Position numbers and translations under genes: made by a program | The notes under the pieces: model-generated | What the model was told of the DNA's origin: nothing | What the model saw: only the letters and a program-made list of their open reading frames with translations | Database searches by the model: none | NCBI RefSeq assembly: GCF_000203975.2 | Contig: NZ_AFCF02000001.1 | Coordinates: 751,783-815,782 of the forward strand | DNA length: 64,000 nt | Direction: 5' to 3' | Origin: Leisingera sp. ANG1 | GTDB taxonomy: Bacteria; Pseudomonadota; Alphaproteobacteria; Rhodobacterales; Rhodobacteraceae | In this document: positions 52,567-61,908 of the stretch, piece by piece | Layout of the letters: the number at the start of each line of letters is the position of its first letter | Numbering within the stretch: the stretch's first letter is position 1

Positions 52567-54098
52567 TGGAGCATCTTCTGATCGCGCCGGTGGTTCTGCC
52601 GGCCCTCGTTGCGCCCTTCATCATCATGGTGCTGCGCCACCATCTGGACCTGCAGCGGATCTTCTCGCTGGCCAGTGCGGTGCTGCTGGCAGGCATCACA
52701 CTGGCGCTGGCCGCGCAGTCCGCCGATGGCACGGTAAAGGTCTACGAGCTCGGCGACTGGCCCGCACCCTTTGGGATCGTGCTGGTGCTGGACCGGCTGT
52801 CGGCGATGATGATCGTGCTGACGTCGCTCTTGGCTCTACCGGTGCTGCTTTACGCCATCGGCTCCAACTGGGACACCCGCGGCGCCAACTTCCATGCGCT
52901 GTTCCAGTTCCAGCTGATGGGCATCATGGGCGCCTTCCTGACCGGCGACGCCTTCAACCTGTTCGTTTTCTTCGAGGTGCTGCTGATCGCCTCCTATGGG
53001 CTGATGATCCATTCCGGCGGCACCCGCCGGTTCCAGGCCGGGGTGCAGTATGTGGTGTTCAACCTCCTCGGCTCCACCCTGTTCCTGTTTGCACTCGGCA
53101 CGCTCTACTCCGTGACCGGCACCCTCAACATGGCCGACCTGGCGGTGAAGGTCGCCCAGATTCCGGCAGAGGACACCGCCCTTCTGCGCGTGGGCGCGGT
53201 GATGCTCCTCTTGGTCTTCGCGATCAAGGCATCGCTCCTGCCGCTGCACTTCTGGCTGCCCTCGGCCTATGCCAACGCGCCGATGCCGGTGGCGGCACTG
53301 TTTGCAATCATGACCAAGGTCGGCGCCTATTCGATCCTGCGCATCTACACGCTGGTCTTTGGCCCCGAGGTTGAGGCCACCGCAGGCCTGACCGAAAGCT
53401 GGCTGCTGCCCGCCGCCATGCTGACTCTTGGCGCCGGCGCCATCGGCGTCCTCGGCTCCAAGAAGCTGGGCCGCCTCGCCGCCTTCGGCGCCATCGCCTC
53501 CATGGGCACGCTCTTGATCGCAATCTCTTTGTTCACCCAGACCGCCGCCGCAGCTGCGCTCTACTACCTAGTACACTCGACACTGGCCGCGGCGCTGCTG
53601 TTCCTGGTGGCCGACTTGGTGATGGAACGCCAGGGCCAATGGATCCTGCCGCAGCTGCCGATGCCGCAGACCGGGCTGATATCAGCGCTGTTCTTTGCTG
53701 CCGCCATCGCGCTGGCGGGGATGCCGCCGCTGTCGGGCTTCCTGGGCAAGCTCCTTGTGCTGGACGCCACCCGCGGCGCCGCCCTGGCGCCCTGGATCTG
53801 GGGTGTAATCCTGCTCGGCTCGCTCATCACCATCATCGGCATGGCCCGCGCAGGTTCGCTCCTGTTCTGGAAGGGCCACGGCCTGCCTCAACGCGCTGCG
53901 GAGGAACCCGGCTACACCGCTGCTGAAACCGCTCCGCCGCCTGCACTGGCCTTCGTGGCCTGCTTCGGCCTTCTCGGCGGGCTGGTGGCGCTCACCGTTT
54001 TTGCAGGCCCCGCCACCCGCTATGCCGAGGCAACGGCGGCGCAGCTCTACGCGCCCTCGGCCTATATCGACACCGTGCTTGGGAGGACGGCTGAATGA
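52566..54098 (+). CDS. mrpD: Mrp antiporter subunit D
   Basis: This 510-residue NuoM/N-like pump subunit has conserved lysines and GDAFNLFVFFEVLLIASYGLM, LHFWLPSAYANAPMPVAALFAIMTKVGAYSILR and MPPLSGFLGKLLVLDA. It forms the second proton channel. It overlaps subunit E as ATGA. Confidence 0.95.
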   Translation: MEHLLIAPVVLPALVAPFIIMVLRHHLDLQRIFSLASAVLLAGITLALAAQSADGTVKVYELGDWPAPFGIVLVLDRLSAMMIVLTSLLALPVLLYAIGSNWDTRGANFHALFQFQLMGIMGAFLTGDAFNLFVFFEVLLIASYGLMIHSGGTRRFQAGVQYVVFNLLGSTLFLFALGTLYSVTGTLNMADLAVKVAQIPAEDTALLRVGAVMLLLVFAIKASLLPLHFWLPSAYANAPMPVAALFAIMTKVGAYSILRIYTLVFGPEVEATAGLTESWLLPAAMLTLGAGAIGVLGSKKLGRLAAFGAIASMGTLLIAISLFTQTAAAAALYYLVHSTLAAALLFLVADLVMERQGQWILPQLPMPQTGLISALFFAAAIALAGMPPLSGFLGKLLVLDATRGAALAPWIWGVILLGSLITIIGMARAGSLLFWKGHGLPQRAAEEPGYTAAETAPPPALAFVACFGLLGGLVALTVFAGPATRYAEATAAQLYAPSAYIDTVLGRTAE

Positions 54099-54592
54099 AA
54101 CTGGTCTGGCGGCTTTTTCCGCACCCATTGCTCACGCTCCTGCTGACCCTCACCTGGCTTTTGATGGTGAACCGCTGGTCGCTGAACTCATTGGTCTTCG
54201 GCTTCCTGCTGGGGGTGGTGATCCCCTTCGTGACCCAACCCTTCTGGCCCAACCGGCCCAACCTTCGCCGCCCGTTCAAGATCGCGGAATACATCCTGGT
54301 TGTGCTGCTGGACATCGTGCAGGCCAACATCATCGTCGCCCGCATTGTGCTGTTCAAACCCAACGCCGACCGGCGCCCCAACTGGATCACCATCCCGCTG
54401 GACCTGAAAACGCCGGAAGCAATCACCGCCCTTGCCGGCACCATCACCATGACGCCCGGCACCCTTTCGGCGGACGTCTCGGATGAGGGCCACGCCCTGC
54501 TGGTCCACTGCCTCGATGCCCCCAACCCCGACGCGGTGCGGGATGAAATCAAACAGCGCTACGAGCGCCGGCTGATGGAGATTTTCGAATGA
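54095..54592 (+). CDS. mrpE: Mrp antiporter subunit E
   Basis: This 165-residue protein has N-terminal spans (WLLMVNRWSLNSLVFGFLLGVVIPF) and a soluble C-terminal part with ITMTPGTLSADVSDEGHALLVHCLD, the MnhE signature. ATGA overlaps join it to both neighbours. Confidence 0.94.
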   Translation: MKLVWRLFPHPLLTLLLTLTWLLMVNRWSLNSLVFGFLLGVVIPFVTQPFWPNRPNLRRPFKIAEYILVVLLDIVQANIIVARIVLFKPNADRRPNWITIPLDLKTPEAITALAGTITMTPGTLSADVSDEGHALLVHCLDAPNPDAVRDEIKQRYERRLMEIFE

Positions 54593-54858
54593 TCGAAAGC
54601 GCTGCCACCTTCGCCTTCGCCTGTTTCGCGCTCGCCATGCTGATGAACCTCTGGAAGGTCGTCACCGCCCCCGATGTGGCCGACCGCATCCTGGCGCTCG
54701 ACACCATGTTCATCAACGCCATCGCCCTGATGGTGCTCTACGGCATGGCGCTGGGAACCGAGATCTTCTTTGAGGCCGCAATGATCATCGCGATGCTCGG
54801 ATTTGTCTCCACCGTGGCCTACGCGCGCTTCATCCTGCGCGGCAACATCATCGAGTAA
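54589..54858 (+). CDS. mrpF: Mrp antiporter subunit F
   Basis: This 89-residue three-span subunit has the family block TAPDVADRILALDTMFINAIALMVLYG. It begins in the ATGA of subunit E and is 11 bp before subunit G. Confidence 0.94.
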   Translation: MIESAATFAFACFALAMLMNLWKVVTAPDVADRILALDTMFINAIALMVLYGMALGTEIFFEAAMIIAMLGFVSTVAYARFILRGNIIE

Positions 54859-54869
54859 GGGGCAGAAAG

Positions 54870-55271
54870 ATGGAAACCCTGTTTGAATTCCTCGTTGCCG
54901 CCTTCCTGGTAACCGCCGGCATCTTCGGCATTGTCGGCTCCTACGGGCTGATCAAGCTGAACGACCAGATGTCCCGCCTGCACGCCCCGACCAAGGCCAC
55001 GACCCTTGGCGTCGGCGGCGTGCTCTTAGCCTCCATGCTGCACGCAGCTGCGTTTGAGAAATACTTCTCCTACCATGAACTGATGATCACGCTGTTCCTG
55101 TTCCTGACCGCACCGATCACGGCAAATTTCATTGCCAAGGTGCACATCCACCGGCAGGAAACCCGCGATACCATGCCGGAGGCGGGCGGCGACGATCACT
55201 GGGCCACCCATGACACGCCCGAGGATGAGGAACGCCGCAGCGCGGAACAGACGCCGCCCGCCGAAGACTAA
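54870..55271 (+). CDS. mrpG: Mrp antiporter subunit G
   Basis: This 133-residue three-span subunit (GIFGIVGSYGLIKLNDQMSRLHAPTKATTLGVGGVLLASML) has an acidic soluble tail (GGDDHWATHDTPEDEERRSAEQ). It closes the A-C-D-E-F-G operon, which exports Na+ or K+ in exchange for protons and fits life in sea water. The selD fusion follows after 28 bp, with no terminator seen between. Confidence 0.93.
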   Translation: METLFEFLVAAFLVTAGIFGIVGSYGLIKLNDQMSRLHAPTKATTLGVGGVLLASMLHAAAFEKYFSYHELMITLFLFLTAPITANFIAKVHIHRQETRDTMPEAGGDDHWATHDTPEDEERRSAEQTPPAED

Positions 55272-55299
55272 CCGCACAGCACTCAGGAAGGCCTGACCC

Positions 55300-57465
55300 G
55301 TGATCGACACCTCCCGCCTGCCGCTGACCCGTGACCTGGTTCTGGTGGGCGGCGGCCACACCCACGCGCTGGTCTTGCGCAAATGGGGGATGAAGCCCCT
55401 GCCCGGCGCCCGGCTGACGGTGATCAATCCCGGCCCCACTGCACCTTATTCCGGTATGCTGCCCGGCTTTGTGGCAGGCCATTACCAGCGGGACGAACTG
55501 GACATCGACCTCGTGCGCCTCGCCCGTTTTGCCGGCGCCCGCGTGGTGCTGGGCGCGGCAGAACATATCGACACGGCTTCCCAGCTGGTGCATGTGCCCG
55601 GCCGCCCGCCGATTGCCTATGATGTCGCTTCCATCGACATCGGCATCACCTCCGCCATGCCTGACCTGCCGGGCTTTGCCGATCACGGCATCCCGGCCAA
55701 GCCACTGGGCCGCTTCGCCGCCCGCTGGGCTGCCTTCCGCGAGGATGACGGTCCCGCCCATGTCGCGGTGATCGGCGGCGGCGTTGCCGGGGTGGAGCTG
55801 GTGCTGGCCATGGCCCATGCCCTCCGCACCCGCGGGCGCCTCGCCCAGGCGACGCTGATCGACAGCAGCAGCGCCTTGCGCGCCATTGGCGAAAAGGCCC
55901 GCCAGACCCTGCGGCGCGCCCTGGTGGAACACGGCGTGCGGCTGGAGGAGAACGCCGACATAGAACGAATCGAAGACGGCTACATCACGCTGCAGGACGG
56001 GCGCGAAATCCTCTCGGATTTCACCACCGGCGCCGCCGGCGCCCGTCCCTATGGCTGGCTCGCGGACAGCGGATTAGACCTGAACGACGGCTTCATCCGC
56101 GCCAGTGAAACCCTGCAAAGCTCTGATCCGCAGGTCTTTGCCGCCGGCGACTGCGCCCATATGGAGTTCGCCCCGCGCCCCAAGGCAGGCGTCTACGCCG
56201 TGCGCCAGGCCCCGGTGCTCTACCACAACCTGCGCGCCCTGATGACCGGCGACCCGCTGCGCAAATACAAGCCGCAGAAGGACTACCTGAAACTGATCTC
56301 AATGGGCTCCAGGGAAGCGCTCGGCGAACGCTTCGGCACCACCCTGTCCGGCCCGCTGATGTGGACCTGGAAGGATCGCATCGACCAGGCCTTCATGGAA
56401 AAGTTCCGCGATCTGCCCACCATGGAGGCCTCGCCGCTGCCTGCCGAACACACCCTCGATATGGAGCAGGCACTTGGAGACAAGCCCATGTGCGGCGGCT
56501 GCGGCGCCAAGGTCGGGCGCAACGCGCTGCTCGGAACGCTTTCAGGGCTTGGCGGCACGAACCGCAACGACATAACGCCGCTGCCCGGCGACGACGCCGC
56601 CCTGCTGACCACCGGCGGCGTCCAACAGGTGATCAGCACCGACCACCTGCGCAGCTTCACCAATGACCCGGTGCTGATGACCCGCATCACCGCCGTGCAT
56701 GCGCTTGGCGATATCTGGGCGATGGGGGCCGAGCCGCAGGCCGCCACCGCCAACCTGATCCTGCCGCGCATGTCCCCCGCCTTGCAGGCCCGCACCCTGC
56801 AGGAGATCATGGGCACCGCCTCTGAAGTCATGCTGGCAGCCGGGGCCGCCATCATCGGCGGCCATACCTCGCTGGGGGATGAGCTGACCATCGGCTTCAC
56901 CGTTACCGGCCTTTGCCACCGCCCTGCAATTACTCTCGCGGGCGCCAAGCCGGGCGATGCCCTCATCCTGACCAAACCCCTCGGCTCCGGCGTGCTGATG
57001 GCCGCGGAGATGGCCGGCGAAGCCAAGGGAGAATGGGTGGCGGCCGCACTGGAGCAAATGAGCCAGCCGCAGGGCGCCGCCGCCCGCATCCTGCAGGACA
57101 CCCATGCAATGACTGACGTCACTGGCTTCGGCCTCCTCGGCCATCTGCTTGGTATCTGCGAAGCGTCCCGCACCGGGGCAGATCTCTACACCGGCCGGAT
57201 CCCCCTGATGCAAGGCGCCGCCGAATTGGCAGACCGCGGCATCCGCTCCTCACTGTTCCCCGCCAATCAGGCCGCCCTGCCGGAACTCCGAACCGCCGGC
57301 TGGCAGGACCTGCTTTTTGATCCGCAAACCGCAGGCGGCCTGCTGGCCGCGGTTGCCCCGGATCAGGCCGGAAATCTGCTGGAGCAGTTGCAGGCCGCCG
57401 GCTATCCGGCAGCCCTCATCGGCAAGGTCACAGAAGACACCGGGGCCATCACCCTCAGCGCCTAG
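55300..57465 (+). CDS. selD: selenide, water dikinase SelD fused to an NDH-2-like flavoprotein
   Basis: This 721-residue bifunctional protein makes selenophosphate. Residues 1-375 are an FAD-linked pyridine-nucleotide oxidoreductase (VLVGGGHTHALVLRKWG, NAD loop VIGGGVAGVELVLAMAH, FAD contact VFAAGDCAHM). From about 390 follows SelD with catalytic C401 and K404 (CGGCGAK), the DDAALL metal motif and GGHTSLGDELTIGF. The active residue is Cys, not selenocysteine. Start is GTG with AGGAAGG 8 nt upstream. The flavin domain may deliver reduced selenium. It may be co-transcribed with the Mrp operon and converges on selU. Confidence 0.95.
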   Translation: MIDTSRLPLTRDLVLVGGGHTHALVLRKWGMKPLPGARLTVINPGPTAPYSGMLPGFVAGHYQRDELDIDLVRLARFAGARVVLGAAEHIDTASQLVHVPGRPPIAYDVASIDIGITSAMPDLPGFADHGIPAKPLGRFAARWAAFREDDGPAHVAVIGGGVAGVELVLAMAHALRTRGRLAQATLIDSSSALRAIGEKARQTLRRALVEHGVRLEENADIERIEDGYITLQDGREILSDFTTGAAGARPYGWLADSGLDLNDGFIRASETLQSSDPQVFAAGDCAHMEFAPRPKAGVYAVRQAPVLYHNLRALMTGDPLRKYKPQKDYLKLISMGSREALGERFGTTLSGPLMWTWKDRIDQAFMEKFRDLPTMEASPLPAEHTLDMEQALGDKPMCGGCGAKVGRNALLGTLSGLGGTNRNDITPLPGDDAALLTTGGVQQVISTDHLRSFTNDPVLMTRITAVHALGDIWAMGAEPQAATANLILPRMSPALQARTLQEIMGTASEVMLAAGAAIIGGHTSLGDELTIGFTVTGLCHRPAITLAGAKPGDALILTKPLGSGVLMAAEMAGEAKGEWVAAALEQMSQPQGAAARILQDTHAMTDVTGFGLLGHLLGICEASRTGADLYTGRIPLMQGAAELADRGIRSSLFPANQAALPELRTAGWQDLLFDPQTAGGLLAAVAPDQAGNLLEQLQAAGYPAALIGKVTEDTGAITLSA

Positions 57466-57494
57466 CGCTGATACTGACAAGGGGCCAGCCCCTC

Positions 57495-57581
57495 TTGGCC
57501 CTAGGGGGCCAATTCACCCCGGGGTATTTCAGACCAGAAAGAAGCCCAACAACTGCTGCTTCTTTCTGGTCGAAAATACCC
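57495..57581. terminator. bidirectional inverted-repeat terminator between selD and selU
   Basis: Left arm 57522-57544 (GGGTATTTC then AGACCAGAAAGAAG) and right arm 57559-57581 (CTTCTTTCTGGTC then GAAAATACCC) pair in 21 of 23 positions around a 14-nt loop. A GC hairpin TTGGCCC/GGGCCAA (57495-57512) precedes it. It lies between two convergent genes, where a symmetric terminator is expected. The right arm recurs at 38294-38316. Confidence 0.75.
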
Positions 57582-57665
57582 AGTCCCGCTGCGCCGCGGC
57601 GCAGCGCCACGCCAAACGGGCGCGGGGCATCGCAGATGTCCCGGCGACGGGCGGGAGAGCTCCGG

Positions 57666-58718
57666 TCAGAGACCGGACATAACCGCTGCCACCTGCGCTG
57701 CAGCCGCATCCAATCCCGCCTCATCCAGCGCCTCGGCCCCGACCGTAGAAGCGACCTCTGCGCCAATGGCCGTGCGCGACTTGCGGTAGGCGGGGTCGTA
57801 ATGCTCCACCATCAGCGCCTCGGTCAGAGCAGCCTTGTTGCCCGCCTCAATGCTGGCGAACCAGCCGTCCACCACTGCACCGGAGCGGTGGGCACGCAGC
57901 GGGCCCAGCTTCTCGCGCAGCCGCTCCGCATCTGACAGGATGTCATCGTAAGCCTGCACCAAGTAGCGGCAGCGCGCCGCCACCGGCACCTGCAGTTCGA
58001 TCCGCGGGGCTTGCTTCATCGCGTCCCAGACCGCAGGCGGGATGATCCGCTGGCCAATCTTGCTCGACTCCGCTTCCACCAGCACCGGGCGGGCCGGGTC
58101 CAGCCTCATCAGCGCACCCGCCAAAGCGGACTCAAACCCCTTCTGGGAGGGCTGCGGCGTTGGCATATCCCCCAGCAAGGAACCCCGGTGATTGGCCAGC
58201 CCCTCCAGGTCCAGCACCTGCACCCCCAGGTCTTCGGCGCGCTTCAGAACCTCGGTCTTGGCAGACCCGGTATAGCCGTCCAGCGCCACCAGCCGGTGCG
58301 GCAGTGCGGATTGATAGAGCGCCGCATTCACCAGCCGCCGGTAGCTCTGATAGCCGCCCTCCACCACCTCGGCGCGCCAGCCGATCTGCTGCAGCATCCA
58401 GGTAAAGGACCCCGACCGCTGGCCGCCGCGCCAGCAGTAGACCAGCGGCTTCCAGCCGCCCTCGTGGTGGCTCAGGCTTTGCTCGATGTGATTGGCGGCA
58501 TTGCGGAACACCAGCGCCGCCCCCAGTTTGCGCGCCTTGAACGGGCTCTCTTGCACATAGATGGTGCCGACCTCAGCCCGTTCCTCGTTGTTCAGCACCG
58601 GCAGGCTGATCGCGCCCGGCACATGGTCCTCGGCATATTCCGCGGGGCTGCGCACGTCGATCACGGTATCGAACCCGTGGGCATAGAACTCTTGCAGGGA
58701 GGTGAATTTCAGCGCCAT
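57666..58718 (-). CDS. selU: tRNA 2-selenouridine synthase SelU/MnmH
   Basis: This 350-residue enzyme exchanges sulfur for selenium in 2-thiouridine at the tRNA wobble position, using selenophosphate from SelD. It has an N-terminal rhodanese domain (VIDVRSPAEYAEDHVPGAISLPV and the active loop VYCWRGGQRSGS). A P-loop domain follows (LDGYTGSAKTEVL, then VEAESSKIGQRIIP). ATG 58718 (MALKFTS) is chosen; ATG 58724 is equally possible. Convergent to selD with the shared terminator between. No selA or selB is present in the window. Confidence 0.95.
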   Translation of the reverse strand: MALKFTSLQEFYAHGFDTVIDVRSPAEYAEDHVPGAISLPVLNNEERAEVGTIYVQESPFKARKLGAALVFRNAANHIEQSLSHHEGGWKPLVYCWRGGQRSGSFTWMLQQIGWRAEVVEGGYQSYRRLVNAALYQSALPHRLVALDGYTGSAKTEVLKRAEDLGVQVLDLEGLANHRGSLLGDMPTPQPSQKGFESALAGALMRLDPARPVLVEAESSKIGQRIIPPAVWDAMKQAPRIELQVPVAARCRYLVQAYDDILSDAERLREKLGPLRAHRSGAVVDGWFASIEAGNKAALTEALMVEHYDPAYRKSRTAIGAEVASTVGAEALDEAGLDAAAAQVAAVMSGL

Positions 58719-58878
58719 GCCCATGCCTACCGCGCCCCATGCGCAAGGAAAAGCCGCAATTGCTGCTGCCGCGGCGATAAGTCTTGCGCGCATTGCGCAC
58801 AGGGCGCTATGGCAAGTCTCGCGAACAGACACCCCGGCGCAAACAGCCCGGTGACAGACTGCCAAGGACCAAAAGGCC

Positions 58879-59370
58879 ATGACTACTGACCCGTTGGACA
58901 TCCACACCCTGCCCGGCCACCTGATCCGGCGGCTGCACCAGATTTCCGTGGCCCAGTTCATGGACCGCATGGCGGGTGAAGGCATTGACCTCACACCAGT
59001 GCAGTTTGCCGCAATGGCCGCCATCCACCGCCATCCCGGCATCGACCAGGCTTCGGTTGCCGGGCTTATCGCCTATGACCGCGCCACCCTGGGCAAGGTG
59101 GTGGACCGGCTGGCGGACAAGGGACTGGTGGAACGCCGCGTTTCCCGGGCCGACCGCCGCGCCCGCGAGGTCAGCCTGACCCGAGACGGAACCGCGCTTC
59201 TGGAGCACATCCTGCCCATCGTGCGGGCCTCGCAGCCCGGCATCCTGACCGGCCTCACCGAGGCGGAACAGGACACCTTCGTGGCGCTGCTGCAAAAGGC
59301 GACCCTTGCAGGCAACGACCTCAGCCGCGCGCCGCAGCGCGACCTGCCCGCCCGCCACGCTGCCGAATAA
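58879..59370 (+). CDS. MarR-family transcriptional regulator
   Basis: This 163-residue winged-helix regulator contains GIDQASVAGLIAYDRATLGKVVDRLADKGLVERRVSRADRRAREVSLT, the recognition helix and wing of MarR. It is divergent from selU across 160 bp and converges on the SRAP gene with 3 bp between stops. No ligand can be inferred; its targets could include its own promoter. Confidence 0.9.
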   Translation: MTTDPLDIHTLPGHLIRRLHQISVAQFMDRMAGEGIDLTPVQFAAMAAIHRHPGIDQASVAGLIAYDRATLGKVVDRLADKGLVERRVSRADRRAREVSLTRDGTALLEHILPIVRASQPGILTGLTEAEQDTFVALLQKATLAGNDLSRAPQRDLPARHAAE

Positions 59371-59373
59371 TCC

Positions 59374-60063
59374 TCAGATCAGCTGGCCGCGCGGGATATC
59401 CTCCTCCCCGAAGGGTTCGATCAGCTCCGGCCCCTCAGCCCGGTTGGAGTTCACCGCCGGATCAACCCGGTGGAAGTCCAGCACGCCCTCCGCTCCCGGC
59501 TGCATCAGCCGGGCGGCGCCATGACCCTCCTCCCCCAGCCATTTGCCCCAGTCGCCGGCCTCCAGGATCAGCGGCATCCGGTGGTGGATAGGTGAAAGCC
59601 CTTCGTTAGCGGCCGTGGTGACAATCGCGCAGGTCTTGACCGGATCGTCAGCCCCCCAGCTCTGCCAAACGGCAGCAAAGGCAATCGGCGCGCCGTCGTT
59701 GCGGCGGATGTACCAGGGCAGCCGGGCGCCCTCCTCCGACTTGGTCCATTCATAGAACCCGCTGGCCGGGATCAGGCAGCGCCGTTCGCGGGCGGCCTTG
59801 GCAAAGGCCGGCTTTTCCGCAATCGTCTCCGCCCGCGCGTTGATCAGCAGCGGCCCGGCGGTCTCTGTCTTGTACCAATGCGGCAGAAACCCCCAGCGCA
59901 TGGACACCAGCTGCCGCCCGGCATCACCCGCCTGCACCACATGCACCGGGTTGGTCGGGCAGACGTTGTAATTGGGCACCTTGGGCAAATCATTTGCCGG
60001 CTGCGCCGCAAACAGCTGCGCCATTGCATCCGTGGGCAAGGTTATGGCAAATCGTCCGCACAT
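59374..60063 (-). CDS. SOS response-associated peptidase (SRAP, YedK/HMCES family)
   Basis: This 229-residue protein crosslinks to abasic sites in single-stranded DNA, protecting them. The catalytic C2 becomes free after removal of Met (MCGRF); N75 (LINARAE), E105 (SGFYEW) and H160 (SPIHHRMP) match YedK residue by residue. No LexA box is evident upstream, so SOS control is not shown. It converges on marR and is divergent from the sulfotransferase gene across 90 bp. Confidence 0.96.
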   Translation of the reverse strand: MCGRFAITLPTDAMAQLFAAQPANDLPKVPNYNVCPTNPVHVVQAGDAGRQLVSMRWGFLPHWYKTETAGPLLINARAETIAEKPAFAKAARERRCLIPASGFYEWTKSEEGARLPWYIRRNDGAPIAFAAVWQSWGADDPVKTCAIVTTAANEGLSPIHHRMPLILEAGDWGKWLGEEGHGAARLMQPGAEGVLDFHRVDPAVNSNRAEGPELIEPFGEEDIPRGQLI

Positions 60064-60153
60064 GCTGATTTCTAACCCGGCCCGCGGCGCGTTTGCAAAA
60101 CCTTCCGCGGCACAGGATTTTCAGCCGCCCTGACAGGATGATAGATAGGCCTC

Positions 60154-61902
60154 ATGACTCTTCAGAACGATCTCCAGTCCGCCCTGGGCTTTCTCAACCA
60201 GGGTAAGTTCAAACAGGCGCTGAAACAGTCCAAGGGCGGCATGAAACGGTATAAAAGCCACCCGGACTTCCCCAATATCGCGGGCATTTCCTTGTCAGGC
60301 CTCGGCAAGCACCGCGACGCTGTCCCCTATTTCAAGAAGGCGCTGGCGCTGGCCCCAGGCTTTCACGACGCCCGCAAGAACCTGGCGCAGACACTGCTGT
60401 TCATGCAGCAGGGTGAACCGGCGATGAAACTGCTCGAGCGGGTGCTGAAGGACCAGCCCGGCGATCAGGCCGCGCTTTATTTGCAGGCGCAGGCGCATCT
60501 GGTGATGAATGACGCCGAGGCCGCAATTGAAGCCGCCACCGCCGCGCTGGCCCGCGATCCGCGCCAGCCGCGGATGCTGCGGCTGCGCGCCACTGCCTGG
60601 AACACGCTGGGCGATGAAAAGGCCACGCTGGCGGATTATCAGGCCGCGCTCAAGGTGAACCCCAATGACGCCGACGCGCTGCAGAACGCCAGCCTGCTGC
60701 TGGCCCGCCTAATGCGCCAGGACGAGGCCACCGAAGCCGCACAAAAAGCCGTCGCTGTGGCGCCCCAGAACGCCGAGGCCCGCCGCCGCCTCGCCAGCCA
60801 GCTGATCTCCAACGGCGAAAGCGCTGCAGCGCGCGAGCAGTGCCTGGCGCTGATGGAGCTGGATCCCAAGGACACCCAGGTGCTGGAAATGCTGGCCCGC
60901 ATCAGCAGCCGCGAGCAGAACGCAGAGTTGTTGCCGATAGCACAGAAGGCGCTGAAGGCCGCCGCGCCCCGCTCGCTCGACCGCGCCAACGTCAGCTTTG
61001 CCCTCGCCCGGATCGCCGATCAGGCGGGCGACAAGGAGGCTTTCGCCGCCCACAATGACGAGGCCAACGCCTGCATGGCGGCGCAGACCCCCTACGGTTA
61101 CGAAGAGAGCGAGCGTCAGTTCAGCCGCATCATGGCGGCTTTCCCAGGTCAGATCGCCCCGGCAGAAACCGCGCCGGAAGGCCCGCGCCCGATCTATGTG
61201 GTGGGGATGCCCCGCTCCGGCACAACCCTGACCGAAACCGTGATCGGCCTGCACCCCGAGGTGTTTCCCTTGGGCGAACGCGGCGTGCCGGCGTTCCTGC
61301 TGCACCCCTTTATCGAAAAGGATCAGGAGTTCACGCCTGAGGCCGCCCGCACTTTCGTGTCGGAGGACATCAGCCGCCTGCCCGGAATGCCTGAGGGCAC
61401 CGCAGCCTATGTCGACAAGATGCCCGACAACTACCGCCTGCTGGGCCACCTTGCCACCGCCTACCCGGATGCACGCTTTGTTCATCTTTGCCGCGATCCG
61501 CGCGATGTGGCGCTGTCGATCTGGCGCGGCTATTTCTCCGGCAGCTCGCTCACTTATGCCTACGACCTCAAGGCGATGGCGCACCGGTTCAACCTCTATG
61601 GCCGGCTGATGCAGCACTGGCGGCAGGTGATGCCGGGCCGGATCTATGATCTGCGCTATGAAAGCTTCGTTGCCGATATTGAGGGCGAAAGCCGCAAGCT
61701 GGCAGACTTCTGCGGGTTGGAGTGGGTCGAGGACATGGCCCACCCCGAACGCCACGAGGGTCAGGTGCTGACCCTGTCGAACACGCAAGTCAGGCAAACC
61801 GCGCACACTCGCTCAATCGGCAAGTGGGAGAAATACGCCGATGTCCTGGCACCCTTCATCGACGGGTTGGACCCGGAAATATGGCCGGAAATCAATGAGT
61901 AA
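60154..61902 (+). CDS. TPR-sulfotransferase fusion protein
   Basis: Of 582 residues, about 1-330 are TPR repeats (AVPYFKKALALAPGFHDARKNLAQ and similar 34-residue units). Residues 345-575 form a sulfotransferase with the PAPS 5'-phosphosulfate loop VVGMPRSGTTLTE and the 3'-phosphate motif FVHLCRDPRDVALSIWRG. Cytoplasmic by sequence, with no signal peptide. Members of this group resemble tyrosylprotein sulfotransferases, with TPRs for acceptor binding. Acceptor is unknown: a peptide, polysaccharide or lipid are all possible. Ends 6 bp from the convergent DUF1992 gene. Confidence 0.92.
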   Translation: MTLQNDLQSALGFLNQGKFKQALKQSKGGMKRYKSHPDFPNIAGISLSGLGKHRDAVPYFKKALALAPGFHDARKNLAQTLLFMQQGEPAMKLLERVLKDQPGDQAALYLQAQAHLVMNDAEAAIEAATAALARDPRQPRMLRLRATAWNTLGDEKATLADYQAALKVNPNDADALQNASLLLARLMRQDEATEAAQKAVAVAPQNAEARRRLASQLISNGESAAAREQCLALMELDPKDTQVLEMLARISSREQNAELLPIAQKALKAAAPRSLDRANVSFALARIADQAGDKEAFAAHNDEANACMAAQTPYGYEESERQFSRIMAAFPGQIAPAETAPEGPRPIYVVGMPRSGTTLTETVIGLHPEVFPLGERGVPAFLLHPFIEKDQEFTPEAARTFVSEDISRLPGMPEGTAAYVDKMPDNYRLLGHLATAYPDARFVHLCRDPRDVALSIWRGYFSGSSLTYAYDLKAMAHRFNLYGRLMQHWRQVMPGRIYDLRYESFVADIEGESRKLADFCGLEWVEDMAHPERHEGQVLTLSNTQVRQTAHTRSIGKWEKYADVLAPFIDGLDPEIWPEINE

Positions 61903-61908
61903 CGGGGC

